This document shows, piece by piece, positions 10,409 through 23,700 of a DNA stretch of 64,000 bases. A program made the position numbers and the translations under genes. The stretch lies in contig OZ029916.1 in assembly GCA_964023275.1 (NCBI GenBank), positions 41,321,896 through 41,385,895 on the forward strand, in the 5' to 3' direction. The first letter of the stretch is position 1. Every line of letters begins with the position of its first letter. The notes beneath the pieces were generated by a model. It was not told the DNA's origin. It did not search any database and was given only the letters and a program-made list of their open reading frames with translations. Origin of the DNA: Norana najaformis. Lineage: Eukaryota; Annelida; Clitellata; Crassiclitellata; Hormogastridae.

Positions 10409-13400
10409 TCAAAGCTTTCTCTTTCGGACTGCAGTTGCGGTTGACCTGTCAGCAGTTAACAGCAGTTCATCCGAAACTGATTCAAAGTCCAAACCATCAG
10501 GAGCAAGGCTCTCTGGAGAATGATCCTTCCCTTTCAGAGGAACTTTTGAATCACGTGAATCGCCTTTAGCCAAATACTCTAAATGTAAACAATTAATTAA
10601 CAGATAGGTTAAACGATATTCAATCAGGTAACACCAGGGGGTATTATTTTCCAACTGCTTTTAAACAGTTTTCTCATTCATTCTTTGAATGATATGAGTT
10701 CATCATAGCATCTACAATTTTACTAGAAGCATAGGGTCTTGAAACTCTGGCAAAATCCTTTACATACGACTAGAATCTATCTTTACCTTAATTCCTCACA
10801 AGAATGCAAGCAACTTTCATTCAACAATCATCTAACAATCACCTAACAACAACAACAGCATCAGCAACAACAACAACAAATAATTGCTACAAATCTGGAA
10901 TATCAGAACAACACGGAAATGTTTCCTAAAATTAAAAGAAATTAATCAGAATTAAAAAGAACTATATGCTTTACTAGTTTGTGTTCTCTCTTAAGGAACC
11001 AAATCCGCAAAATACTGACTGCTTTCATCGGGTTGCTCAATTTGCGCAGACGCTTTGCCATCGGTTGTCTTCTGTAGTTCCGTTGTAGACTGCGCCACAA
11101 ATGCCAACCACGAGAACAATGCAATGATCGACAGAAAGAAGAAGTTGGAAGCAATTCCAAAGAAGGCAGATACTGTCGGCCAGTAAAACAGAAGATACCT
11201 AAAACACCAGAACAGCTGAAACCAATGTTACAATACACTGTGTAAGCACATAAGCCTTAAGGGCTATAGTATTATTCTGGCACCGTCAGAATGGATATTT
11301 GCACAATTAAACCATAGCGCATTGTTTGACTGCTGGTTGGTTAACTGACTCGTTGATTGTAACGAGCGGGTTCTGATTTATGAAGTTTTGAAGTACCTTT
11401 TAGAGGTACTTAAAAGGTGCCATACTGAATGTAGGTATCTGAACATTTATATAGGACCTTTTGAGAACATCGCAAAGGGGCTGAGAGTGTCTTCATACAT
11501 ACCAATATAAATGTCTGTTGTATAATTGACGCTTGCTAAATTTTTACACATTAAAGTAACAGCATGGTGGTCTGTCGGTAGTGCGTTTGGTCAGTGATCA
11601 AGTGGTTGCGGGTTCGAATCTGCGCAAAGACCCTGGGCAAGTCGTTTGTGCACACCCTGCCCATCACCAAGCAGCATAATTTGGTATCAGCATAAGCTGG
11701 GAAGTTATTGGCAAAGTCCTGTGATGCACCGGCCCCATGTCCATAACCTTGAGATTTGTCCATTGCTGGCTCAAGTGCCCAAGAAAAAGGAAATGAGGGC
11801 CTCCCTGTGCCTCACGTGTGGGATGATGATGAGTTTTCTGCCCAAAGGCAGGTCCATTGGCTTTATGCCACCCGGGGATGAGATGAGTGAGGTGGTTTCC
11901 CGTTGCCTTCCTCACAGACAACTGTGGGTGAGCAACTTGTCCAAGGTTGCTACGCAGTGGCGTGAGGTAGATTCGAACCCGCAACCCTCCGGTTACAAGG
12001 CATCGAACATACCATTACACCACCACATCCCATTTGTGGGATATAGGATACTTTACTTTAAAGTAACAGTCCATTTCTTACAAATAATCAGGTAAGCATT
12101 GGTAGTACCAAAAACCAGCCTAAGATCGTTTGGTTGAGGTACAGACCCAAAACAGGAAAAGGCTTCACTAGGACAGAATGTAGTGTTGCATGCATATACA
12201 TACATATATCAGCATTCATCAGTGCCTCTTCTTCACCTCTCAAAGCACCATGACAAGGCCATCTAACAGATCTAAAAAGGCACAACTTAGGTCGACAGTC
12301 ACTATTGACTCCTTACTTTGAAAATGAACTACGATGACCTCAAAATACAACTGACCGCAGCCCAGAGAACTTGGCATGGATCTTGAGTGATGCGTTGTAG
12401 ATCTCGACCTTCTTGCTCTGGACCTCAACCACGGCTCTGACTGTTGCTTGAAACTGAAATCAAACAACCAGATCACATTCTAGAAATGAAACAATGTTCA
12501 GCAAAATATGAGAATTTAGTTAAACCGACACAAGCTAGAGGGCGAAAAGTAAAATATTTAACCTAGTTTTAAAACTTCTTCAGAGAAATAAGTTGCATGG
12601 AATAAAGGTTCTTAATTTCATTGAAATAATCAAAATACTTTACCACTTTTAAAATTTCCTATAAGCTAGATAGGTAACTTTCTTAGGCTCATTAAATAAT
12701 CAAATTATTTAACCTAATTTCAAAATTTCTTTAAAAAAAGCTGACTGGAAAAATGGTTCTTAATTTCACTAAAATGATAAATTATTTTATCAAATTTCTA
12801 AAACTTCTTATGACAAATTAATAGGCTGGATGGAAAAATGGTTTTTAATTTCATTTCAAAAATCAAAATAATCATTCTAACTTAAAAACAACTTTTAAGA
12901 AATAAGCTAGATGGAGTAACGATTAATGATACTTCATTCCATTCAAATAATCACAATATTTCACGTAAATTTTTCATTGAAACTTTAATTAGAAACTTCC
13001 TGTAGCACAACTGACCAGTGAGTGAGAAAGATAGCAACTGACGGTTACTTCTAATTCAAAACAGTAGAGCCACTCATAAACAGGAATTTGTTATTGTGCC
13101 AATTTTAATGATGAGACAAGTCTCTAGATCCAAGCACTCACTGGATCTTCAAAGTAGTTGTTACTCATTTCAGTGATGATTGTCTGCTTCTGTGAGGATG
13201 ATCGAAAGATCAACAAAGGAAGGAAGAAAATGGTTTCCACTGTACGGTGAATGAACGACTTGTAATGCAGCATCGCCTAAGCAGAATAACATGTTTGGTT
13301 TATAATTCACTATTTGTCTCCTAGTTCTTCAAAATATAACTGCAAATAATTTCTGGATCTATTGCAACTGCACTTCATCGGATCATGAAGAAAATAAATC

Positions 13401-15667
13401 GATGGCATCAGTAACATAACTGGCACGGAAGCTGATAAAAGGAGGCCGACATTGGAAAGCAAACAGAACCAGAAAACCCTCCAAGTTAATGATGAGATGA
13501 AAATCGTAATCATAATTCCAAGATTTCTACAGTGCCCAACAAAAGCCGGGCCACAGGGACCAGCTTATTCACAGGCGCTCAGTCAAAACAAAATCGATAG
13601 GCAAAAGGGTTCGGTTCAAGGTCAAGAGCCAAAAGTCAGACGGAGAGACAGCGTGGCAGCTGTGGGGGTGGCATTTGGGGTTGGAGAGGAGAGAGAAAGA
13701 TGAGGAAGGGGTGAAAACACAGGTGAGATGGAGATGGAGGAGGATGACGAGGAGGAGGATGAGGAGTTAGGATTTCACGGCTTACCGATCTGGATGACGT
13801 GAAGACAATCTCACCACGCCTAGAGTAGAACTGAATCTGCACCATAAACATACCTGTGAATCACAAACACATCTATAAGGTACATGCTACAACCATGGTA
13901 ATATGTCCTAAAACATTTAGTTATTGTAGATCAAAGAGTAAGAGGAAAAATGGAAAAATGAGTAAGACCAGAAATAGAAAAGAATGAAGTCCACTGCAGA
14001 TATACAAATCTTTCATAATTTTATCACATTACATGAAAACACCTATGAGCTAGTGAGAAAGAAACCTTGTGATCACCTGATATGAATTATTAAACCGACT
14101 GTTGGCAGATGACTGACTAACCTAGATTCTGATTAACTGATGATTCAGGCATTTCCATTTCAAGCCTGACAATATATGCCTGGCCTTGGACAAGAACCTG
14201 TTTACAAGGCACACAGAAAACTTTTGAAACAACTCAATGCAACCAAAATGAACAGAAATTCTACATGAAATTGGACTCTGCTGTATTAAACCGACCACAT
14301 AAGCACAACTGCATAAAAAATGTTTGAATTTCATACCTAGCATTTAGAGTCAATGCCATTCTCAGTTAAAGCCCTTGAATTTCAAAAGTTCACAACTACT
14401 GAGGGGACTCTGTGTTATGACCCTGGGCAAGTAGTTTGCACGTATGTGCCTCTGTCACCAAACAGCCTAATCTGGTACCAGTGTAAGCTGGGTGGTAAAT
14501 GGCAAGTCCTGTGAAGCACTGGCCCGCAGGGATTCATCCATTGTCAGCTCAAAGGTCATAGGTCTAAGAAAAAGAAATGGTTCCATCCCCTATGTTTTTC
14601 AATGCAACATAAAATCTTTACATCTACTTTCCCCTTTGAAAAGCAAAATAATGCACGGCTTCAGTCTGCTGTAATTGCAGCAACCAGTTAGTCTAAATGA
14701 ATTTCAGTTTTTTACTGGTCTCTGATTGGACGTCATCAGTGATAGATTCGCTGTTGGAAAGCTGCACAACCTTCCATCTGTATCACAGTCCGTTCTGTAC
14801 ATCAAATAACAAAAAGACTCAGCAACAATTTCAACAACTACAAACACAAATTAACCCCTTTATTGGCTTTTAGTTTGCGTAAATTTTCCATTAACTTGAC
14901 TTCGTCAGTAATTTAATAATCTCTCTGGTTTGGAGTCTCTGGTTCATTTTAAAAGGTGCTATGCAAATATCTCAGAATTTTTAATATCTGCTCACGAATT
15001 CTGAGCTAACTCGCACAGAACAATCAAAACCTATGGCTAGTATAAACACGAGCGTTCGACATTAAATGCGAAACATTACGGTTTGCACTTTCCCTCCGAC
15101 AGTTCCTGTGTAGGTACCGGTACGGGTCCGGATTTACCCAACCTCACCGAATCTCATCAAATTTTACCTGATGACAGCTATCAACAAAAGTAGTCGAACG
15201 CGCCTATATCCGGACTCGTACCTAGGTACCTTCATACACAATTGTTCCGCGCCATCAACTGATGTTTTGTCATTAGATAGTGGCACTTAATAAATTCAAA
15301 AAATAATAAACCATGCGACACTCCTACAGTTTCCAACACAGGTCCCTGAAAGGCGCTATATAACTGTTCTGATAATCGTCGTCGCCACATCCTACCTGAA
15401 TCGAAGATGGATGGGCCATTCGTGAGACACGACAGGCATATAAATGTAGTAGAAAGTTCCGTAAAGAAACACTGACAGCCACAGTAGGAAGGCGATCAGT
15501 GTAACGGCGGCCAATGTTTGAACGATGAACCATTTTAATCTGACGAACCACACGTAGATTCGAAACCGATTTTTAGCCATAGCATTCTCCATTGAGAAAC
15601 CCATCGGAGAAACCTGAACAACATCGCTGACCTCTGACTCGGCCCTAAAATTGTAACCCGGTTCCAT
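10409..15667 (-). CDS. BSCL2: Seipin (lipid-droplet biogenesis protein)
   Basis: Eight exons, minus strand, join in phase to 358 codons: 15667-15396, 14794-14716, 14197-14122, 13853-13786, 13276-13142, 12453-12356, 11198-11020, 10578-10409. Seipin is an ER membrane protein that oligomerises at ER-lipid droplet contacts. The product has a short cytosolic N-terminus and TM1 ending in the hallmark [20 protein letters not shown]. The lumenal beta-sandwich follows: [55 protein letters not shown], then [22 protein letters not shown]2 is [19 protein letters not shown], and the tail is acidic/serine-rich, ending AVRKRKL. The last intron uses donor A|GTCAGT; if it is retained the frame stops at 10991 with ...YFADLVP, a shorter tail. 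The start at 15667 fits the family. A SINE directly upstream keeps the frame open to an ATG at 15862. Confidence 0.95.
11560..11815 (+). mobile_element. tRNA-derived SINE, family B, copy 1
   Basis: tRNA-like head (AGCATGGTGGTCTGTCGGTA, B box GGTTCGAATC) followed by a body shared with four other copies: GACCCTGGGCAAGT, CACCAAGCAGCATAATTTGG, TCGTCCATTGC-type and GCCCAAGAAAAAGGAAATGA. It lies in seipin intron 7. B-box homology comes from a retroposed tRNA; this is not a working tRNA gene. Confidence 0.85.
11821..12040 (-). mobile_element. tRNA-derived SINE, family C, copy 1
   Basis: On the minus strand it opens with GGTGGTGTAATGGTATG and a GGGTTGCGGGTTCGAATCTA box. The body then contains (reverse strand) GTGAGGTGGTTTCCCGTTGC and CTTCCTCACAGAC, a block kept nearly identical in the second copy at 52640-52862. 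It directly abuts SINE B head to tail in the same intron. Confidence 0.82.
12540..12965. repeat. Degenerate ~90-100 bp tandem repeat, seipin intron 6
   Basis: About five diverged AT-rich copies of a unit with AAGCTAGATGGAAAAATGG, TTCTTAATTTCATT, AAAATAATCAAAAT and TTTAAAATTTCTT blocks. It fills most of the intron between 12453 and 13142. Confidence 0.7.
13497..13760 (-). mobile_element. LINE 3' tail, family G, copy 1
   Basis: Shares AAGATTTCTACAGTGCCCAA, GGCGCTCAGTCAAAACAAAA, TCGATAGGCAAA and GGTCAAGA with copies at 15958, 54615 and 57340. The reverse complement ends in the direct GATTACGATTACGA-type tail seen at 57490. Located in seipin intron 4. Confidence 0.7.
14400..14600 (+). mobile_element. 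SINE family B, 5'-truncated copy
   Basis: Contains TATGACCCTGGGCAAGTAGT, CACCAAACAGCCTAATCTGG, GCATTCATCC-like and AAGAAAAAGAAATGG body segments but lacks the tRNA-like head. In seipin intron 2, between exon 3 (14197) and exon 2 (14716). Confidence 0.75.
15240..15310 (+). mobile_element. SINE family E, 3' fragment
   Basis: GCGCCATCAACTGATG, GTCATTAGATAGTGGCACTT and AATAAATTCAAAAAATAATA match the 3' end of the SINE E copy at 62345-62410. Located in seipin intron 1. Confidence 0.7.
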
Positions 15668-15689
15668 TTTGTAGCGCTGTGAATTTTTC

Positions 15690-15935
15690 TGGTTAAAATG
15701 TAAACGTAAATGTACACGGTTTTTATATAATGACCGTATGGCCTCGACCCTGCTAGAATGAGATCCTTCACCACTGCTGCCATTTTGAATGGGCGCCACG
15801 CCATTTAAGGTCCCCGTGCACGTACCTGCTAACCCGAGATTCAGATCTCTGAAATAAGCCATCTTCTGGTTGCGAACTGGGGATCCTCACCCATAGAGGC
15901 TCCTTGGTGCACGCGTTTACCGATGCAGCTAACTA
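15690..15935 (-). mobile_element. SINE family A, copy abutting the seipin start
   Basis: Near full-length family A element in sense orientation with seipin, ending about 20 bp upstream of the seipin ATG. It includes a tRNA-like head at about 15935-15880, a TTATTTCAG|AGAT acceptor-like sequence, the CTTAAATGGCGTGGCGCCCA core and the TACATTTACGTTTACATTTT tail. Its reading frame is open into seipin. Confidence 0.88.
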
Positions 15936-15957
15936 GGACTAAAGGCTACGACTACCC

Positions 15958-16680
15958 CATCGTAATCGTAATCTCGAAATTTCTACAGCGCACGACGAAA
16001 CCCAAGTCGCGGGAAACAGCTTAGTCAGGCGCTCAGTCAAAACAAAATCGATAGGCAAAATGGTTCCCTTGCAAGTCAAGATCCAAGTCAGGCAAGAAGA
16101 CAATCAGACGGGTACTGTGGCTAGTGTTTGGAATTAGAGTGGAAAGAGAACTAAGCGGAAAGGAAGAATTAGGAGTGTAGGCATATTTGTGGAAAGGGAG
16201 TGTTCTCAGTTTGAGTGAAAGACATGCACATAGATTACAAGGGGTGAAGTTTTGGCGAGCTCGTATGATGGGTCAGATAATTGTCATAATCCTTGCGGGA
16301 GTTTATTCCAGAGGGATGCCTAACCAGGCCAGTGACGGGAAGGCGGAGGTGTTAACGCGGAATAGGAGCTGATTGAGCAGACTGGTTGCGTTAGAAATAA
16401 TTGAAGAAGGTAGGAGAGTTGGGAATAGTCTTGTGGGTGATAAGACTTTTATTCTATTCGCTTAGGCATTTTAAGGCAGTGACGTTATTTGAGGAGTTAT
16501 GTGATGGTCTTAGGGGTTTTTAGTGACAGCACGAGCGAGAGCAATCCTTATAGGTTAAAGGCGGTTTATTTGGGATGGTGTCTGCATTATGGGCTATATT
16601 CAAGAAGAGCCAACTGCAGTAGTCTAGTTTCGCATGGACTATGGATGTGGCGAAAACGTAGATAGATAAATCATTTTATT
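15958..16680 (-). mobile_element. LINE 3' tail, family G, longer copy
   Basis: Begins with the family G tail (ATCGTAATCGTAATCTCGAA, GGCGCTCAGTCAAAACAAAA, TCGATAGGCAAAATGG). Further reverse-strand sequence up to about 16680 looks like decayed LINE body (GGGAGTTTATTCCAGAGGGA, a motif often seen near the 3' end of CR1/L2-like elements). The left boundary is clear; the right one is a guess. Confidence 0.5.
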
Positions 16681-17760
16681 TGATTCAACTAAAAAAATAA
16701 TTAGCGAAGATTTGTTCATATTCACAACACTATTAAGATTCGGGCATCGAAACAGACCAAACATCCTGGCGCTTGCGGATGTGATTCGTCATAGGTAAGT
16801 AAGTAAGTATATTCTTTATTAACCAATAGCTAATCGCACATCGGTTTACAAGTATTTAAGAACACAAGAAAACTTAATATTCATACAACATCCTAACAGT
16901 AAAACATTTTCTCACCCGATCAATTCATTGAAACACAAACATATGGTTGCGATTTGATATCGCGGAAATTGCTATACGCAAATCGAAAATATTTTTGTTT
17001 CTCGTAGTTTCAGCGCTGGAAATCTTTCAGCGTGCCCTAATTTAATGCAAGCAACTGCTGCCAGCTACAGCATCTAAGGCCATACACGATAATATTTATT
17101 GGATTCAGATTTCTTACCGAGCATCAGCAAGCTTCCAGCATCCCGCATGCCCAGTGACCTGGTTTACTTTCGGCCACTCGTTGTCGTTCATTCGTTCCCA
17201 CAATCTAAAGCTCAAATCAGTTGGATACTATATCGTGTTAAGATGCAACGTTTTTGGCTAGCACTGTCCGTCAAGCATACAATAGAAGACTAACTACTAG
17301 AGACCCATGACAAGAGATAGTAATTTTGAAATACAAAATTACAGAGGAAAACTTCAGTCAAATATGATTCTTATTCTTAATCTTTGCATTACAATTTTTC
17401 TTTTTAAGACAGCGTTTAGGCTGCAGTTTGTCAATAACAAGGTGACGCTAGCATAGTTAGCGTTCACTGTAGTTTGAAATACATCATTAATGAGCGTGGA
17501 ATCTAAATATGTGTAGTGTGTGGTTTGACGAAGGGTGTATGGGACTAGTGGTAGAATCTACCACCTCCACTCTACCTCCCCCTATATTGCCACGACCACT
17601 AGCGTCGCCACCGCAGCGGTACTGTGATTATTAGTTCCTGTTCGACGTGATATGGATAAAGTTTTAAAATCTGCGAACGTTCTGAGAAAGAAGTTAGGGG
17701 ATTATTTTAGACGGATATGCGCACACCCTTCTGAGTAACTAATCGGACTGAGGAATAAAA

Positions 17761-20700
17761 ATGGCCGCCACAAGATCATCGCGAAATAACGAAGAAAGAG
17801 TTCGGTTGATAGCGCAGATTAACGAATGGAATTCAAACCGGCTGGATCTGTTCGCCCTCAGCCCACCAAACGAGGTATGGCCTAGCCGCCCTCGCCGCCG
17901 CTACTATTCTGTAACCCGATCTTTAAATGAAACAGATTTACGGAGTTGGCTGTGTACAACGCCCCGTCTAACTTCCCAAACAGGCGTACAATAGCCACTG
18001 GTCCAGATGATCGGATATTTACCGTTGTCGTATTTTAAGAGATGCCTTTTGTGGTCGGAAGTGACTCTGGGTAATCACTTTTATTGGCGGGGTTTGAGGA
18101 TGGTAGATAGAGGTTTCAGTGAGGTGCAGTTGAGAGGGTGTAGGATGGACGTTACAAGTGTTACATTATGGAGTAAAGTAACATGCCCTAGGTATATAGC
18201 ACCTTTTATCTCGCAACTAATCCTATTATCTCGCATCCTGCATCCTCGCAACTACAGTCTGTCTTACACGCGGCTGCTCGTCTGATCGGAGGTATCCCTA
18301 AGTTTAGCCACATCTATGCTTACATTTCAGAGGAGCTTCACTGGCTGCCTATCCAGGAGCGTATAAAATTTAAAATCCTGGCTCTTATACGTAATTGCCT
18401 GTTAGGTTGTTCCCCATTTTATCTTAGGGAGCTCTGTGTTTTGGCCTCCTCCATTCCGGGCCGTAGACTACTTCGTTCGGCGGTACGGGGTGACTTGCTT
18501 GCCCCATCGGTTCGAACAGCTATGGCCCAGCGCAGAAGTTTTGCTGTGGTTGGTCCCGCTTTTTGGAATGGGCTTCCTAATGACCTACGCCAGGAACTTC
18601 TTAGTCTATCTCCCCCTCTTTTCTGCAAGCACTTGAAGACTTTCTTATTTCCCATTTCTTCTGGGTTGTAGGTCCGGGAGCGCCTCTGAGGAGTTTACCT
18701 CAAAGTGGCGCTTTATAAATTTTTGATTAAATTACATTACATTTATGATAATATCACGTACCCACACACATCATCGATCCCCATCACAATTTATACCCAA
18801 TTTAGGCCACTGTTCTTAGTATGTAGAACATATAAAGTCATTTAGAATTATACTTGACTCTAAAAAGCATAGCTAAGGGGAGTTTCACTGAGTTCAGATT
18901 CATGTGCCAGTCATCGTAAGTCGTAAGGAGACCTTGGTTTTCTTATTTTACATGTTTGTAACAGCTAATGAAAATCACAGGATTGGGTTAATTTGCATTA
19001 TTGGTTACATGAGTGTGCAATTCAGTGTTGTTTACATGCATCAATAGAAAACTAATCAAGATATTGGTCCCAAAGTTGAGGGATCTTTTGGTTCAAGCAC
19101 AAACCACCATTTTAACCTTCCAAAATGCATTCATACTTACTGACCTGAAAAGGATGGAGGGCTGAAATGGTCCACTTGGCCTGGTATTTCATGGATGGTC
19201 ACCAACATCCAACTGAATGCCAACATCCAACTATTGCCAACATCCATCGTCCAAATACTAACTAGGCTTAGCATTGCTTAAAGTCACTGTGCTAGCTAGC
19301 ATTCTATTCACAGCACCAATCATCTGGAAGTTTGCAAATAGTTTTCAGCCACAGACAGTGGGGGAAGCTACTAAATTTTCCATTTTCTGGATGAATGGAA
19401 AATTAGTATTTTCACAGACTGCATTGTTTAATTTGCCTTGGAAATGTACCATATGTAATATTGCTATTTTACATAGGCATTTAAACAGCAGGCAGTTCGA
19501 TTCTTTTGTGGTAGAGGTTTGTATTTGGCTTGAGCGCTTTGTTTGGTCAACTGTACCACGCTGGTGAGTTGTGTGTTAGAACGGTTGCAGTGGGAATCAG
19601 CGATCAGAACATTCAAACTTGGACTTCAGCTCTCTCAGATTCCTACAGTCTGAGAGAGCTCAAGTCTAAGATTGAATGTGGTGACTGCTGATTCCCTGTC
19701 GTTTACTCAGGTGTAATTTGAATCTGATTATCGATAGAGGATGGAAATCTGTTGTAACTGCTGATGTTTGCAAGAAATTAGCAAGCATAGTTGTTTGCCT
19801 GTGTCGTTGGATATGTCTTTGATATGCAGACGAGGAATATGCTTGGCCATTTGACTGATTTTGTGTGTGTTTGTTATGGTTTTAGATTTTCACTTATCAA
19901 AAGAACATCTAAGATACCAATTCTGTTTTCTGTAATCGTAGTGAAGTTTACATAACACAGATCCTCTTTTCATCTCCTCTCAAAAATTGATAATTGCCTT
20001 GACCTAATGTATGTTTTGATTTGTTTCACGTAAGGTAGATTGTTTAGAAACTACCTTAAGATCACTGAGATGTGTTTAAGATAATCAGTGATAATTTGCT
20101 GTTAAAAAGTCTGAGTGAAAGCAAGGAGCAAATGATCCATAACATTTGGAATTGTAAGTTCTGCACGGTTGACTGATTTGGTGCCATGCCATATAGCTGA
20201 GGGAATTCACAACCCTCTGTTGCATTACTTCTCATGCAGTCACTTAGTTAGCTCGTTATCTAGATGTCCACATAGGGCCTTTTAAGTATGTACAAAGGCA
20301 CTGCCTACGCTAGCCCAAATGATACTAAATGTCATCAAGAACAGAAGGTACGTCACCAGTTGAAACAATGCACAGGCTATTATTAATTGTTGTTATTGTG
20401 AGTCATGGCTTGGAACCTCTTGAATGAGTCACTTGCCCTAATTTGTAACTGCTACAAATGTATGCCCATATTTTGGAAACTGCTGCATTGTTGAGTACTT
20501 CTTGTCAAAAGCGGGGAGTGCCTTTAAGAGGTACTTGGAAGGCACGAGATTAATAGCTAGTTATGTTACATTACACATTACATTACATGGAGAGACACAA
20601 TGAGCAGTGTCAAGGCCATATGGTCGCTATAGAAAACCATGTAGGCTTAGGCCTACAGGTAAGGTGCTATGTACCTATGCTGAATGTGGTCACCTGAAAA

Positions 20701-23700
20701 GTCTTGTAGTTCAAAACCATTTGATGAAGCTGTTCCTGGCTCACCCCTCACACTAAAAGATATTGCACTTGATCAGTGGATGCTGTGATTCCTGCTGTGC
20801 CACATACTCAAACAGTGTTGGGCTCTCGGGCCTGCTTGGTAGCTGGTCTAAAGCTTTGGAATTCACTACTCAGTTCAGTTCGTTCGTTTTGTCAATTCTT
20901 TGATGTCATTCCAGTCCAAACTAAAGACGTGTCTATTTCAACTTGCTTACCCACCGTGGCCTGTCTTCTGGTTTTTCTGACCTATCGGAATTGAACCCCG
21001 CTTCTTCAACGGATTATGATTTTGATTGCAATTTTCACTGGAAATGACCATCAACTGATGCCTTGGGCATTATGATAACTGTTCTGAGATTACTGCCTAA
21101 CTGTTTATGTGGACTGATGAATCGTTTTACATGGACTGATGAATCTTTTTCACGTTGACTGAAGAATCTTTTTCACATTGACTGATGCTTGACACTGGCT
21201 GAATGACTGACGTTTTGGTTGATGCTTCTGTTTGTTTACACTGTAGTTGGGTCAAAGTCCTGGAATTGAGCTGCCTGTAGTCGATTTGCGTAGGTCTTTA
21301 GCTGTTCACGTGGCCTTCACTTGGCATAGTAAACACCAGTCTTCTTAGGCGAGGAAAATCCTCACAAGGAGGGGAAAATAGTTAACAAGCAGAGGAGGAA
21401 GAGGTGGAAGGAGGCCAAACATTTTGTGGTTTGTCCATTAACAGCAGAGCAACATTTAATTCATAGCACTCTGCTCATAGAGCACAACCTTTCAAGTGCC
21501 CTGCTATCAGTGCAGCCCTCCTCACAAGTGTGCATGTGTAGCTCTACGATAATTTAAAAATTGAACTAGTCTTTATTTTGTCACGAGGACAACAAATGGC
21601 CCACTACAGATGTAACATTGACTAGCCTAAGTTTTCCTTGAAAAAAGGCCAGTGTCGGAAATTCAGTGATGCTAGGCAGTGTAATACATATTCTCATGGA
21701 AATATCTAAAAAGTTATTTCATAAACTTAGGCCCTACATTGTAAATTTTAAAAAATCTATCCATCTGCTACAAGGGCTTGCAGCTGAAGATGCTTGTATT
21801 TAGAATGTGCATTACTACCCAGGTATATTTAGCAGGGCTTGACCTTTTTGCATTGCCCTGTTGATACCAGCAAGCCTGTGTTTGCAGTCTGTGATGGAAT
21901 TTGTTGGTGAATATATAAACAGTTTCATATATGTTTTTCCACAAAATTGTGGCTGATTAATGCACTTCCTTAAGTGTTTAATCCACCTTCTTACTTGAAG
22001 ATTAAGCTTGCTCTATCCTTTTATCAGCTGGAGGCTGTTTAATGCTTGAGCATTTTTTGTTTTTAGGACCTAGAGTTTTTCGGAGTGATGAGATTCTTCT
22101 ACCAGGACGATGGAGAGAAGGTTTCGACGAAGTGCGTTCGAGTATCAAGCACGGCCAACACAAAGGACGTGATGGGAATTCTTATTGAGAAATTTCGGCC
22201 AGATTTACGGATGTTGTCACGTGCCAACTATGCGCTCTATGAAGTTCATGTTAACGGAGGTAAGGACATGTCGGCTATATTGCAATATGTGATGATGATG
22301 ATGAAGGTAATGTTAAGAGGAGTTGGCTTTTATACCTTGACTTGCTCGGCTTAATGGATTATGATTACAGATTGAGGTTTCACGCCAAAGCGACTGTTGA
22401 TAGGTGCCTTGCGCATTAACATACAGTAATAGCGCTGTAAAAGTCTTTGGATTAAACTAATTTAATTTGTAAGAAATTAGGCAAACCATTTTACAGGACA
22501 TTGTGTTCCTTCAGTTCACCACTTTTATCAGCACACAGTAAAAAATGAACCGTATTTGTGTTCAATAAATGCTTCAAACTGAGAAAATGAAATCAAACCT
22601 TGTTCAGACTCATTTCAGTCAGTGCTGTCTGTTGTTTTTGTCCATTTGGTCATCAGTTAATAAATAAATAAATCAATCAATCAGTTAATCCATTCGTTTG
22701 GTGCCTAATGCAATCCACTTACATCTAGAGTTGTTGATGAGTGCAGCATGGTGATCTTTTGGTAACGCATTTGGTCAACAATCCTGCAGTTGTGGGTTCA
22801 ACTCCTTGAAACAACCCTGGGCAAGTTGTTTGCGCACCCATGCCTTTGTCACCAAGCAGTATAATTTGTTACCGGTGTAAGCTCGGAAGTTAATGGGAGT
22901 CCTGCGATGCAATGGCCCATTGTCCAGGACCTTGGGATTCGTCCATTGCTGGCTCAAGTGCCCAAGAAAAAGGAAATGAGTGCCTCCCCTAGGTCTCACT
23001 TGTGGTATATGGGATATTTTACTTTAGAGTTGTTAATACATTTGGCTGAAAGTTAATGACTTGAAGAATGCTGTTGATTTCTGCCTTTGAAAGACTGAAT
23101 GACTGAGCGATTGCTGTGTCTTTTGCAGAGGAACGCCAGCTGAAGGACACAGAACGACCTCTGTTGGTTCAACTCAACTGGGGAAAAGATGATCGTGAAG
23201 GACGTTTTCTGCTCAAGAGAGAAAACGATAAGACGTTGCTGGTTGGTAAACGCTTCACGATTGCGCTGAACATCAATTGACTGTTCTTTGCCAAAAAATT
23301 CTACCTGTTTAGTTGTAAAAATGTCACAGTTTCACAGAATTACGATTCACTAAAGTCATCGGCAGTGAGACGTGGACAATGACCAAGAAAATAGAGAAAA
23401 AAATCAATGCTTGTGAAATGTGCATATGGAGGAAGATGCTGAGAACATCATGGACGGAGAAAAGGACTAATGAATGGGTACGCAAGGCGATTGGAATTGA
23501 GCAAGATGAGACGTTACAACAAACAGTGCTAAAATCAAAGCTGAGGTTCTTTGGACATGTTATGAGATCAGATGGATTGGAAAAAGAAATGATGCTGGCT
23601 TGTGGAGAGGGAAAGAGAAAACAAGGGAGACCAAGGAAAAAATGGATGGACAAGATACACGAAGCAACTGGAATGAACTTGGCACAACTAAGGGACGTGA

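Noticed and set aside
11560-12040. Possible tRNA genes (GGTTCGAATC boxes)
   Set aside because: The boxes belong to SINE heads with SINE bodies attached and repeated elsewhere; no cloverleaf with acceptor pairing was seen.
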